Positions 45,747-55,009 of a DNA stretch of 64,000 bases are shown piece after piece. Numbering within the stretch: position 1 is the stretch's first letter; each line of letters begins with the position of its first letter. The position numbers and the translations under genes are program-made. The stretch is from Lachnospiraceae bacterium (GTDB taxonomy: Bacteria; Bacillota; Clostridia; Lachnospirales; Lachnospiraceae). The notes under the pieces were generated by a model. The model made no database searches. It worked only from the letters and a program-made list of their open reading frames with translations, and was not told the origin of the DNA. Location: NCBI GenBank assembly GCA_017527205.1, contig JAFXQK010000006.1:19461-83460 (forward strand), in the 5' to 3' direction.

Positions 45747-46973
45747 AATGCGATCATGGAGACGGAGGATGGCTATTATTCGAATGAGTATGGCCTGCGA
45801 AGCTCTACATTGAAAGCGCTGCAGTGTCTTCGATATTATGAAAAGGAAAGTGGGAATACAATCCTTTTGTGCAACAAGCCAGAGTGTACGCATGACGGGG
45901 GAGATACCTGCGAAGCCACCTATAAAAATGTGATTCCTGGAAATACCATGCTTTATAATGGGAGCCTTTATCTTTTGGCTGCGGAACAAAATGGCGTGAC
46001 TGTTTCCATCAATCTCTATCGGGCAGCCTTGGACGGATCCGCCATAGATAAGGTTGGCACCGTGATTTCGGCAGATAACGTGGAGAATCAGGAAGTCGCG
46101 TATAGTCCTCAGACAGCCAGTCTGTTTACCTTGAATCAGTCGGTGGATTATAGCTTCATCATTCATAAGGGATATGCCTATATTCCATATTATCTGCGGT
46201 TTGGTTCGGGGAGCAAAGGCTTAAAGGGTGCGGGACTGATGCGGATGAATTTGTCCAATGGAGAAACGCAGGAGCTTTATAAGGTGGAAACCTTGGTTGC
46301 AGGCATGCCAGCGAGGGTAACGGCGGCTGGAGATTTTGTTTATTTTCTGTTGGCTTCCTCCAATAGTCAGGCAGGGACAAGGCGATATGACATATCCAAA
46401 AACGAGGTGGAAGAGGTCTGTCTTACCTATTTAGACGAAAAGGGGAAGGAACGGAAGAACGAGCAGCCCTATTGGATGTTTACCGAGGATCGTTATTATG
46501 CAGTGTATCCAAATTATCAGGGCGATGGAGTGATCGTAACGGCATATAATGCAAATACGAAGGAACATATGAGCGAGGAAGGCTTTTATGCAACGGAGAT
46601 CGACAGAGATCACTTGAAGACGATGTTTTGCTATGACGGTAAGTTTTTCCTTGCAGACATGCAAAGGGCTTGTTTTTATGATGGTCAGGGCACGCTTCTT
46701 GGAAGCGTAGAGGTTCCCTTTGAGCAGCTGGGATTTAAAAAAGGAAGGTATGAGGGAAGCTCGCATTACGTCGATTATAAAATTTCCAATGGAAAGCTTT
46801 ATTTTCAATACTGTAACCTAAATGGAAATGAAGTGCAGGCGATTACGATCGACGGGGAAACCTTTTTTGTCACGAAAAAGGAATATCAAGTCTTCTCTTG
46901 TCCGCTGGAGGACATTTTCCAGGGGAAAGCCGAATGGACAAAGGCATACGTCACCAAGCGCAGGGACGAATAA
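45543..46973 (+). CDS. CNKPEC-motif lipoprotein 5
   Basis: A 476-residue lipoprotein (lipobox ALLGGC) with PEDTPWNHG, QCLRYYEKESG, LCNKPECTH, TCEATY, ALDGSAIDKV, FIIHKGYAYIPYYLRFG and FSCPLEDIFQGKAEW. After its copied 5' end it is closest to lipoprotein 2 (both have RMNLSNGET and matching late segments). The start is GTG with AAGGAGGG 6 bp upstream. An OmpR-like array precedes it, so it may be transcribed separately from the rest of the cluster. It ends in a strong terminator. Confidence 0.72.
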   Translation: MRTRENGRRGKQTGTVLYLYKEILAVLLVLGLALLGGCNSGTGSGDKGGIKIGKSKELPEDTPWNHGYNAIMETEDGYYSNEYGLRSSTLKALQCLRYYEKESGNTILLCNKPECTHDGGDTCEATYKNVIPGNTMLYNGSLYLLAAEQNGVTVSINLYRAALDGSAIDKVGTVISADNVENQEVAYSPQTASLFTLNQSVDYSFIIHKGYAYIPYYLRFGSGSKGLKGAGLMRMNLSNGETQELYKVETLVAGMPARVTAAGDFVYFLLASSNSQAGTRRYDISKNEVEEVCLTYLDEKGKERKNEQPYWMFTEDRYYAVYPNYQGDGVIVTAYNANTKEHMSEEGFYATEIDRDHLKTMFCYDGKFFLADMQRACFYDGQGTLLGSVEVPFEQLGFKKGRYEGSSHYVDYKISNGKLYFQYCNLNGNEVQAITIDGETFFVTKKEYQVFSCPLEDIFQGKAEWTKAYVTKRRDE

Positions 46974-47003
46974 AGAACAAAAAGCATAAAAAAAAACAAA
47001 AAG

Positions 47004-47058
47004 CACAATGCGAGGGTCTTTCGAAAAGAATCGTAAGACTTCGGATTGTGTTTTTTTT
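47004..47058 (+). terminator. Rho-independent terminator closing the lipoprotein cluster
   Basis: CACAAT pairs with ATTGTG and the inner CGA..GTCTT with AAGAC..TCG, giving a long stem followed by T8. Confidence 0.8.
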
Positions 47059-47074
47059 GGAAATATGGTAAGAT
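47046..47074 (+). promoter_or_regulatory. Promoter for the GH43 gene
   Basis: TTGTGT (47046-47051) and TAAGAT (47069-47074) are 17 bp apart, overlapping the right arm and T tract of the preceding terminator and about 105 bp before the ATG. Confidence 0.5.
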
Positions 47075-47177
47075 AGGGTCATATTTAGAGGAGCAGCGCC
47101 AGATAATGGATGGATGGAAGGCTTTCTCCGTTTTTAGGGCGCAAACCGGAATAATGAAAAGATAAGGAGAAACACAT

Positions 47178-48149
47178 ATGGCAGAGCAAAGAAGACCCCT
47201 GGTGTCCCATATTTTCACGGCTGACCCTTCAGCCCATGTATTTAATGACAAGATTTACGTGTATCCCTCTCATGACCTGGCTCACAACGGCGAGGACAAT
47301 GATGACGGTGATGAGTATCAGATGGAGGATTATCACGTTCTCTCCCTGGACAATCTCGACGCAGAGTGCGTGGATAACGGTGAAGCCCTTCACATGAAGG
47401 ACGTGCCCTGGGTGAGCAAGCAGATGTGGGCACCCGACGTAGCATACAAGGATGGCGTTTACTATCTGTATTTCCCCGCACGAGATAAGGAAGGCATCTT
47501 CCGCATCGGCGTTGCAACGAGTGACAGCCCTGTTGGTCCTTTCAAGGCAGAGGAAAATTACATGCAGGGAACCTTCAGCATTGATCCCGCCGTATTCGTA
47601 GATGATGACGGCAGGGCATACCTTTATAATGGCGGTCTTTGGGGCGGTCAGCTGGAAAAGTGGAAGACCGGCAAGTTTGATCCCGAGGGCGGCGAGAATG
47701 CAAAGGACGAGCCTGAGGTTGGTCCCATGGTTGGCGAGCTTGCCGAGAACATGAAGGACTTAAAGGGCAGCTATGACCATATCAAGATTTTGGACGAGAA
47801 CGGCGAGGAGCTTCGTGCAGGAGACGAGGAGAGAAGATACTTCGAGGATCCTTGGATGCACAAGTATAACGGAAAGTACTACTTCTCCTATTCCACCGGT
47901 ACGACCCATTATCTGGTTTATGCGGTTGGTGACAGCCCTGTTGGACCGTTTACCTACAAGGGAAGAATTCTGGAGCCCGTGCTTGGATGGACAACGCACC
48001 ACTCCATCATTGAGTATCACGGAAAGTGGTATCTCTTCTATCATGACTGTGAGCTTTCAAACGGCATTAATCACAGACGTAACGTAAAGTATACGGAGCT
48101 GAATTACCGCGAGGACGGAAGCATTATCACCATCGAGCCTTATAAGTAA
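47178..48149 (+). CDS. Glycoside hydrolase family 43 protein
   Basis: A 323-residue, probably cytoplasmic (no signal peptide) five-bladed propeller glycosidase. The expected acidic residues are visible: Asp in FTADPSAHVF (general base), Asp in SIDPAVFVDDDGRAYL, and Glu in RYFEDPWMH (general acid). Other family segments are KQMWAPDVAYKDGVYYLYF and YHGKWYLFYHD. GH43 enzymes mostly remove xylose or arabinose from short oligosaccharides. AAGGAG precedes the ATG. Compared with the neighbouring lipoproteins it has more C-ending codons, which suggests high expression. It has its own promoter and terminator. Confidence 0.88.
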   Translation: MAEQRRPLVSHIFTADPSAHVFNDKIYVYPSHDLAHNGEDNDDGDEYQMEDYHVLSLDNLDAECVDNGEALHMKDVPWVSKQMWAPDVAYKDGVYYLYFPARDKEGIFRIGVATSDSPVGPFKAEENYMQGTFSIDPAVFVDDDGRAYLYNGGLWGGQLEKWKTGKFDPEGGENAKDEPEVGPMVGELAENMKDLKGSYDHIKILDENGEELRAGDEERRYFEDPWMHKYNGKYYFSYSTGTTHYLVYAVGDSPVGPFTYKGRILEPVLGWTTHHSIIEYHGKWYLFYHDCELSNGINHRRNVKYTELNYREDGSIITIEPYK

Positions 48150-48170
48150 GGTCTCACAATACTAGTTAGA

Positions 48171-48204
48171 AAACCCTCGTTCTTAAATGGACGAGGGTTT
48201 TATT
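48171..48204 (+). terminator. Rho-independent terminator of the GH43 gene
   Basis: AAACCCTCGT pairs with ACGAGGGTTT around a 10-nt loop, followed by TTATT. Confidence 0.85.
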
Positions 48205-48308
48205 GTAAATTGACAGGCGGCGAGGATGTCCCGTATCCATATTTGGCAGGAATAGAGAATTCGAAATGAGATACGGGAAAACATATGAACGCGAGGGAGA
48301 GGAAGATT

Positions 48309-49943
48309 ATGAAAAATGAAAGAAAGCTGAACAATGCTGGAAAAATCAGTGTTGGCGTGATCATTGCCATCGCAGTCGTGGCCGTGCTAGGCTTATGTTG
48401 GATCGTAAGCGGTAAGTTTTCGAAGAGCATGCATAAGACCTTTGACAGCCCGAAGAAGTACATGGCCTATGTTGAGAAGCAGGCGATCCTAGGGAAAAAG
48501 GATAATACGATGCGCAGCATCTACAATAATCTGAGCAATCAGGTGACCACCGAGAATCAGGCCGTGGAGGAGCAGGTAACGCTGACCATCGGTGAGGCCG
48601 GACAGTCTTATCTTAGACTCCTTAAGTCGACGGGCGTGGATCTGACCTGGTTAAACAGTGCCGGCATGAAATATTCCGTGAATGTCAAGGATCATGACGT
48701 CGAGATGACGACGGCCCTGGTCTTAAATGAGAAGGAGATCATTGAGCCGACCTTCATTTTGGATTCCAAGAAGAAGGCCGTATATGCAAAGATTCCCGAG
48801 CTCACCAAGGATTGCATCAAGTATGATTTAGAGAAGTATGCCGAGCAGTTTGATGAGCTGCTTGCCAAGGCAGACAAGATGCGAATCGCTTATCCTGACA
48901 TTAAGATGATGGATAAGCTTGCGGATAAGTACGTAAAGCTCGTTCTAGACGGCGTAGAAAATGTCGAGAAGGACAAGGCAGAGCTGGAATGCGGCGACGT
49001 TTCCCAGAAATGTACCGTTCTTCGTGCAACGATCAAGGAAAAGGACATCAAGAGCATTATCAAGACCGTCTGCAAGGAAGCCACGAAGGATGAGGATTTA
49101 AAGAAGCTCTATACGGACATGTGTAAGGCTATGGAGCTTAAGGATTATGATGAGGTGTATGACCGCCTGAAGGAAAGCCTCACGGATTTAGCTGAGAAGA
49201 TTGAGGATCGGGAATTTGGGCTGAATAAGGTTGTCATTGAGCTGTATGTTGACGGTGACGGAAGAATCGTTGGCAGAAACTACAAGATTGTTCCTGAGAA
49301 GGGTGATGAGCTAGTTGTTAAGATCGGCAAGGCGACGAAGGGAAGCAATGTCGGTTTTGAGGCTTCCGTGAAGTACGGTGAATTGACAGGCAAGCTTTCC
49401 GGTACCGGCAAGCTAAAGAGCGGTAAGCTCTCCGGTGATTATTCTCTGAAGATCAATGGAGAAAAGATTCTGAAGGTCAGCGTGGAGAAGTTCGATCAGA
49501 ATGCGTGGGATGACGGATACTTAAAGGGTCACTTCACCTGTGAGTTTGAGGGTGATTTAGGGAATTTGCTTGAGGAAGCGAATATCCTTCCCAGAAGAGT
49601 TCAAAGAGAGATCGATGGTTATTCCGACATGCTGAGCTCCATGGCAGGTTCCATTGAGCCGAGTCTGGATCTGATCATTGACGTTAGCGAGAAGAAGCAT
49701 ACGATCGACGTTGGCATTTTGAATCATGACGAGGAGGTCTTCCGCATTGCATTTAAGGGAACCATGAAGAGTGCTTCCAAGGTGAAGATCCCGAGCAAGG
49801 CAATCGACGTTACCGAATCCGCTGACATGAAGGATTTCGTAGACGGGCTCGATTTGGATAAGATCCTGGATGCGCTGGACAACGCAGAGGTTCCGAAGGA
49901 GTATCGTGACATGATTGGCAGCATGTTTAAGAGAATTCGTTAA
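48309..49943 (+). CDS. Membrane-anchored protein of unknown function
   Basis: A 544-residue protein with one N-terminal membrane segment (about 13-35, GVIIAIAVVAVLGLCWIVSG) and a large extracellular part rich in Lys, Asp and Glu. Recognisable features are a FDSPKKYMAYVEK segment after the anchor, a helical middle, a beta-rich part (KLSGTGKLKSGKLSGDYSLK, about 355-375), and a C-terminal DLDKILDALDNAEVPKEYRDM stretch. GAGAGG precedes the chosen ATG; an upstream ATG at 48285 has weaker support. I do not recognise a defined family. It is monocistronic. Confidence 0.6.
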   Translation: MKNERKLNNAGKISVGVIIAIAVVAVLGLCWIVSGKFSKSMHKTFDSPKKYMAYVEKQAILGKKDNTMRSIYNNLSNQVTTENQAVEEQVTLTIGEAGQSYLRLLKSTGVDLTWLNSAGMKYSVNVKDHDVEMTTALVLNEKEIIEPTFILDSKKKAVYAKIPELTKDCIKYDLEKYAEQFDELLAKADKMRIAYPDIKMMDKLADKYVKLVLDGVENVEKDKAELECGDVSQKCTVLRATIKEKDIKSIIKTVCKEATKDEDLKKLYTDMCKAMELKDYDEVYDRLKESLTDLAEKIEDREFGLNKVVIELYVDGDGRIVGRNYKIVPEKGDELVVKIGKATKGSNVGFEASVKYGELTGKLSGTGKLKSGKLSGDYSLKINGEKILKVSVEKFDQNAWDDGYLKGHFTCEFEGDLGNLLEEANILPRRVQREIDGYSDMLSSMAGSIEPSLDLIIDVSEKKHTIDVGILNHDEEVFRIAFKGTMKSASKVKIPSKAIDVTESADMKDFVDGLDLDKILDALDNAEVPKEYRDMIGSMFKRIR

Positions 49944-49954
49944 GCAAAACATAC

Positions 49955-49990
49955 AAAGAGCAGAGGCAAAAAAGCTTCTGCTCTTTTTTA
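49955..49990 (+). terminator. Rho-independent terminator
   Basis: AAAGAGCAGA pairs with TCTGCTCTTT, with GC/GC extending inward, followed by T6. It ends the gene at 48309-49943. Confidence 0.88.
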
Positions 49991-50002
49991 TTTTCGGCAT
50001 AC

Positions 50003-50048
50003 CTTAAACAAATCTTAAAGTCCGTGAAAAATCCTTTCGTGGTAAGAT
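50003..50048 (+). promoter_or_regulatory. CTTAAAC/CTTAAAG box and -10 before a solute-binding lipoprotein
   Basis: CTTAAAC (50003-50009) and CTTAAAG (50014-50020) have an 11-bp period, and TAAGAT (50043-50048) follows 22 bp after the last repeat, the same distance as at 45439-45505. No normal -35 is present, which fits an activated promoter. Confidence 0.6.
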
Positions 50049-50132
50049 AAGATTGAGAAGAGCAGGATGCGTAGTTTTCTTGATTGATGAAATTTCGTAG
50101 GAAAAAGGGGTTTTTAATCTGGAGGATAAAAC

Positions 50133-52475
50133 ATGAAAAAAACTGGAAGAATCCTAACACTTATGATAGGACTGATTTTGACGATGCTGTTTTGCGGATG
50201 CGTGAAATCACGACAAGTCGAGGAGCAGGAAGAAAATAACGCTATAACTTCGTATGACTGGAAAGAAAGAGGATTCTCCGCAAACGAAAAAGTGAACGTA
50301 AACGAATCATTATTTTTGGGAAAATACAATAAATGGGATCACAATCTGGAGAATTGGGACGGAATACATTATGTAGATTCCGGAGCAAAGGGTGATTTTT
50401 TCTGGTATCTTGCTGCTTATAAAGATTCCACGGGAAAACGGACTGCCGGGAGTGGAGGAACATATCTTCTTGAAACATATCAGGTCAGTCAGGGTAAAAT
50501 TGACGAAAAGGTTTTCAAAGCACGTGACGTAGGCGCTGAAGGCGACTTGGGTTATCTTGTGGGAATGGATTATATTGATGACGGGAAATACATGTTCCGA
50601 TGGGCAAAATATGAGCAAAATGATGAAGGTTTATACCGTCAGAGTGAAGATGACGTTATTATTACGGATCTTAACGGAAATTATTCGGTAGTGGATTTTA
50701 AGCGCCAGTTTACGGAAGATCAGTTGGAGGAATACGCGGAGCGTGAATTACCAATGATGCCATACGTTAAGTGCCGTACTTGCGGGAATCGTGAAATCTG
50801 GGTTTTGAGCAGCAGCGTTGCCGGAAGTCAAAAGATATGCATCTATGAACAAAATGGAGAAAGAATACTTGAAAAGGTGGCAACGGGTAGTCAATACTTT
50901 ATGCAGCCTTTCTTGGATCAGGATGAATGCCTGATACTGCCAGTTCGCAATACGGAAAGTAATGATATTTGTTTATTATGGTTTGATCCTGATACAAAAA
51001 ACATGAAGGAATTGGGTCATGTTAACGATGAGAAATATGACATAGTAAGATTTTGCGGAATGGATCAAAATACCATATATTATGAAGCGGCAGATCCAGA
51101 AGCGGGGACAAGGATGGGAATTGTTCAATGGAACGTTGGCACTGGTGACAGAAATTGGATGTTGGGATTGGATGTTAGCAATTATTTGCAATATAAAACT
51201 TGGTGGCTCCTTTCAGAAGGCAAAATAGTCTCTGGATTTTTAATGTGGGAAGAGTACCGAAATACGGATGATTGGATCGTGTCAGTCACGGACAAACAAG
51301 ATTCAGGAGAAGGAGACATCCGAATTGCAGATCTTACCGGCAGTTCGGAAAAATTAAAAAAGTGCGCTTCATCCGCGTCAATGAATAATCCCGGAATTAC
51401 TTACAGGTATGAAGACGTCTCTTCGGATGGCAAAAAAAACATTATAAATGCGGAATTGTCCAAAAATGAAGGACCGGACATAATGTTTGTTTCCATGAAG
51501 GATTTTTATAATCTGGATGAAAAAGGCCTTTTGCTTGATTTGAAGGATATGGTTAGTCGTAAAACATTAGACAATCTGTTACCGGGCGTTCCCGAAATTG
51601 GAAGAACAGGTAATGGATTGATGGGGATTCCCATTGGATTGCACGTGGAAACCATGATGGTTGGAAAGGGAGTCGGTAAGGTATCACAATGGAATCTTGA
51701 GGTTGTGACGGATTTAATGAAAAGAGGATTACTAAATACGTCCATTTGGTCGCCTTACGTCATGAATTCGTATTTAGAGCCTGCATCGACAGTACAACTG
51801 CTGATAAATTATTCCATGAATAACTCTTTCTTGATTGATTGGGGAACAAAAACCTGTCATTTTGATGATGATCGTTTTGTTCAGCTGTTGGAAACAACCA
51901 AAACGGACGGAAGCAAGCAAGTACGTTCAGAAGACGCAAAGAACGACTTGACTTGGGTATACTTAAATTCGTACCTAAATCTTATAGATTTTATGGCAAG
52001 AGCTTCGGATGAGGGCGAAATCGTAGGATTTCCGGGACAGTATAAAAACGGAGGATTTTTGGTGGCAGATCAGGGGGTTTTGGTCGTAAATAAAAACGTG
52101 AAAGACAAGGATGCCGTTCGGTGGTTCATTGAAAAAATATTAAGTAAAGAAATTCAGAACCAACAAGAAGATAATCCTCAAATCAGTATACTCAAATTTG
52201 AACCGAAGGATTACATAACAACGGATCATGACGGAAACCGGTATTACTTTAATACCTTTTTGGTAGATAAGATTGACGAGATGGACGAACAATCCAATCC
52301 GATTCTTCTAGCAGACGCCTTTCTTAACGATTGCCTACCCGCACCTAAGGCATATTACGAGATTCGCACGATTATAGCAGAAGAGTTACAATCTTTTTAC
52401 GCAAAGGAAAAGGACGCAAAATCCGTGGCAGACGTAATAAATAACCGCGTGCAGATCTATCTCAGCGAGCAATGA
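50133..52475 (+). CDS. Lipoprotein with N-terminal region and solute-binding domain (second family member)
   Basis: A 780-residue lipoprotein (lipobox LFCGC, Cys23). Residues about 60-390 are beta-rich, and about 395-780 resemble a solute-binding protein (GPDIMFVSMKDFYNLDEKG, GLLLDLKDM, IVGFPGQYKNGG, ending NNRVQIYLSEQ). GGAGG precedes the ATG. It has an OmpR-like site upstream. Codon choice looks more AT-rich than in the following relatives. No transport genes are adjacent; ligand unknown. Confidence 0.72.
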   Translation: MKKTGRILTLMIGLILTMLFCGCVKSRQVEEQEENNAITSYDWKERGFSANEKVNVNESLFLGKYNKWDHNLENWDGIHYVDSGAKGDFFWYLAAYKDSTGKRTAGSGGTYLLETYQVSQGKIDEKVFKARDVGAEGDLGYLVGMDYIDDGKYMFRWAKYEQNDEGLYRQSEDDVIITDLNGNYSVVDFKRQFTEDQLEEYAERELPMMPYVKCRTCGNREIWVLSSSVAGSQKICIYEQNGERILEKVATGSQYFMQPFLDQDECLILPVRNTESNDICLLWFDPDTKNMKELGHVNDEKYDIVRFCGMDQNTIYYEAADPEAGTRMGIVQWNVGTGDRNWMLGLDVSNYLQYKTWWLLSEGKIVSGFLMWEEYRNTDDWIVSVTDKQDSGEGDIRIADLTGSSEKLKKCASSASMNNPGITYRYEDVSSDGKKNIINAELSKNEGPDIMFVSMKDFYNLDEKGLLLDLKDMVSRKTLDNLLPGVPEIGRTGNGLMGIPIGLHVETMMVGKGVGKVSQWNLEVVTDLMKRGLLNTSIWSPYVMNSYLEPASTVQLLINYSMNNSFLIDWGTKTCHFDDDRFVQLLETTKTDGSKQVRSEDAKNDLTWVYLNSYLNLIDFMARASDEGEIVGFPGQYKNGGFLVADQGVLVVNKNVKDKDAVRWFIEKILSKEIQNQQEDNPQISILKFEPKDYITTDHDGNRYYFNTFLVDKIDEMDEQSNPILLADAFLNDCLPAPKAYYEIRTIIAEELQSFYAKEKDAKSVADVINNRVQIYLSEQ

Positions 52476-52605
52476 TTTTGGATATATCCATCAACTAAAA
52501 CCTTGTAAGCTAGAATATCAGGGTGAGCCAACAAAAAAGGCATCATGTAAAATAAAACTACGATTCAAAAGGAAAGATTTAAAAAACTATGGAGGGGGTT
52601 TTAGG

Positions 52606-54978
52606 ATGAAAAGACTTTTGCATATTTTTAGTAAGGATTTTTTAGTGGCGGCAGCAGTGCTTCTTATCTTGCTGACGGGCTGCAGCCTCGGGAAACAAAA
52701 TCAGGATGCGGAGGGCTCGTCGGAAGTGGTCACGCCGAAAACGCCGCTGAATACCATTGACGTCTTAGATCTGGAATGGAAGGGGTTTGAGGAGGTCAAA
52801 AAGGACGGGACGAAATATCATGCCGTCAGCTATCAGGATCTTCTTTTTACGCCGCCGACAAATTGGAACAGGGTGAGTTGGAAGCTCCATTCCGCGTTCT
52901 CAAAGGACACGCTCTATCTGTTAGGCCATTTTGTCTCACAAAGAGAGGAGTCTTACGAGTATCATCTGTTTTTGAGTTCCATAGATACGGTCACAGGAGA
53001 GCATTCGGAAACAGAGCTTGTCTTTTCAAAGATGGAAAATGCATCGGATCGAACGGCGGAGCAGCTAGGGCGCATGGACGAACTGGTGCGATCAGGCTTT
53101 GCTTCGCCTAGTGGCATTGACGTGGCGGAGGGGAAGCTGATTTTGTTCCTGACGGTCTATGATGAGGAATGGGAGCCTTTGGAGTATGACCGCATGACAC
53201 TGGACGGAACGGGAAGGCTGGAGGCCGTTACGGATCTAAGCAAAGCGGTTTGGCAAAAGAGAGGGGAGGAAAGCTTGTCGCTGGAGCAATCCCATGTCGT
53301 TGGAATGACAAACGGACGTACCTGTCTGATAGATTCCTATGATGGGGTGCTGCTCACCTTGGATCAGAATGGTGAGGAGGTCTATCAGCTGGACTATCGC
53401 AAGCTGGGAGACGGTGTGTTTTCTTATGTTGGAAAGACGCTGGACGGAACGCCCGTGTATGCCATGCTTCTAGGCACGAAAGCATTTTTTTGCACGCCTG
53501 ACAAGGTTTTACGTGAGGTGAAGATTCAGGCAGAAAAGGCATATTTGAACGATTTTGGGGAGCTGTTACTCTGGGGCAATCAGGAGCTGGTATCCTGGAA
53601 CGTCGAAAGCGGAAGCGCGGAAAGCCTCTGCTCCCTGCAAGGCTTTATTTCCTTAGAGTGCATTGGGATTTGGAGAAATTCCAAGGAAGAGCTTGTCATG
53701 GCATTTGATGACGGAGAGGAGTTCTCCTTATACCGCTATGACGCAGGTGAGGAAAAGCAGGTGACGACCATAAAATTTCTGCAAAGAGGATCCAAGGGAT
53801 ATGTCACTTCTTGCGCGGAGAGCTATAACAGAACCCACCCGGGAATCCGCATCGAGGTCAGTACCATGGAGAATCCTTGGAAGAATGAGGCGCTGCTCAA
53901 TCGTCTGGCTGAGGAGATGAAAGCAGGAGAAGGACCAGACGTCTTGCTTCTGGACAAGAGGCAGCTCACGACTCTCCAGGGAGCAGGGTGCCTTACCCCT
54001 TTGGAAGAGGAGCTTTCGAAAGAAACGAAGGAGCAAATCTATCAGGTTGCGCTGGAGATGGGAACCATTGACGGGAAGCTTTACGGAATGCCAAGTGAAA
54101 TCAATCTTCAAACACTCATGATCTCCCGCGAGGCTTGGGAGAAGAAGGGCTGGACCCTACAGGAAGCGATGGAGCTATATGACAAAAAGAAAGCTGCCAA
54201 TACGGATATGAAGAGATTTTATGCGCTAGCTTATCCTGCAGATGCAGAGCAGCTTTTGTGGGATCTCTGCCTGAATAATCTGGAGGATGGTCCGTTTTTG
54301 GATCTTGAGTCGAAGACCTGTCGCTTTGACGGCGAGGAATTTTGTCGGCTGCTTCGATTTTGTAAGGAAAATGCGGAAAGCTCCGGAAATGGCAACTATT
54401 TAAGTCAGGAGGAAAAAGTCCTGCAGGTGCGGGAAGAACAAGCATTTACCTTTTTAGTTACAGGAGCTGTCAAAGACTATTGTACTGCCAGGGTGGATCT
54501 TGGGGAGGATTATATTGTTATAGGGTTCCCTTCCGAAGAAAGAAAGGGTTCCCTGGCGGAAAGTTATGATTTCGTGGCAGTAAGTGCCTTTTCTGAACAA
54601 AGGGAAGAGGTCAGGGATTTCTTGGAATTCCTATTTTCAGAAAAGAGTCAGCGAAAATATTTGATGAATAGCGCATATGTAAGAAAGGATGTGCTGTTGG
54701 ACTATTTTGAAGAGGCATATACCGCGTGGGACGGAACGAAACAAAGCATGATTAGGACATCTGCAAAAGCAGGCATCCCATTAAAAAGTAAGCCTGACGG
54801 AACAACCTTTGTAGGGGAATACATTGAACTGATGGAGCAGGCAAGGCCCGCTTCCTCCCAGATAAAGATTCAGGATATCATTTTTGAGGAGGCAGGAGCG
54901 TATTTTGCAGGTGATAAGTCCGAGAAAGAGGTAGCGAAGAACATTCAAGGCAGGGTACAGATTTACCTAATGGAATAA
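52606..54978 (+). CDS. Lipoprotein with N-terminal region and solute-binding domain (third family member)
   Basis: A 790-residue lipoprotein (lipobox LLTGC, Cys26). The first half is beta-rich; the second (about 385-790) has SYNRTHPGIRIEVSTME, GPDVLLLDKRQL, a KLYGMPSEINLQTLMIS segment and the C-terminal KNIQGRVQIYLME. AGGGGG lies upstream of the ATG. About 130 bp separate it from the previous gene, with no terminator evident. Role as for its relatives: ligand binding at the cell surface, partner unknown. Confidence 0.72.
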   Translation: MKRLLHIFSKDFLVAAAVLLILLTGCSLGKQNQDAEGSSEVVTPKTPLNTIDVLDLEWKGFEEVKKDGTKYHAVSYQDLLFTPPTNWNRVSWKLHSAFSKDTLYLLGHFVSQREESYEYHLFLSSIDTVTGEHSETELVFSKMENASDRTAEQLGRMDELVRSGFASPSGIDVAEGKLILFLTVYDEEWEPLEYDRMTLDGTGRLEAVTDLSKAVWQKRGEESLSLEQSHVVGMTNGRTCLIDSYDGVLLTLDQNGEEVYQLDYRKLGDGVFSYVGKTLDGTPVYAMLLGTKAFFCTPDKVLREVKIQAEKAYLNDFGELLLWGNQELVSWNVESGSAESLCSLQGFISLECIGIWRNSKEELVMAFDDGEEFSLYRYDAGEEKQVTTIKFLQRGSKGYVTSCAESYNRTHPGIRIEVSTMENPWKNEALLNRLAEEMKAGEGPDVLLLDKRQLTTLQGAGCLTPLEEELSKETKEQIYQVALEMGTIDGKLYGMPSEINLQTLMISREAWEKKGWTLQEAMELYDKKKAANTDMKRFYALAYPADAEQLLWDLCLNNLEDGPFLDLESKTCRFDGEEFCRLLRFCKENAESSGNGNYLSQEEKVLQVREEQAFTFLVTGAVKDYCTARVDLGEDYIVIGFPSEERKGSLAESYDFVAVSAFSEQREEVRDFLEFLFSEKSQRKYLMNSAYVRKDVLLDYFEEAYTAWDGTKQSMIRTSAKAGIPLKSKPDGTTFVGEYIELMEQARPASSQIKIQDIIFEEAGAYFAGDKSEKEVAKNIQGRVQIYLME

Positions 54979-55009
54979 AGAGAACAGGGGAGATTGGGAG
55001 GTGAAGATG

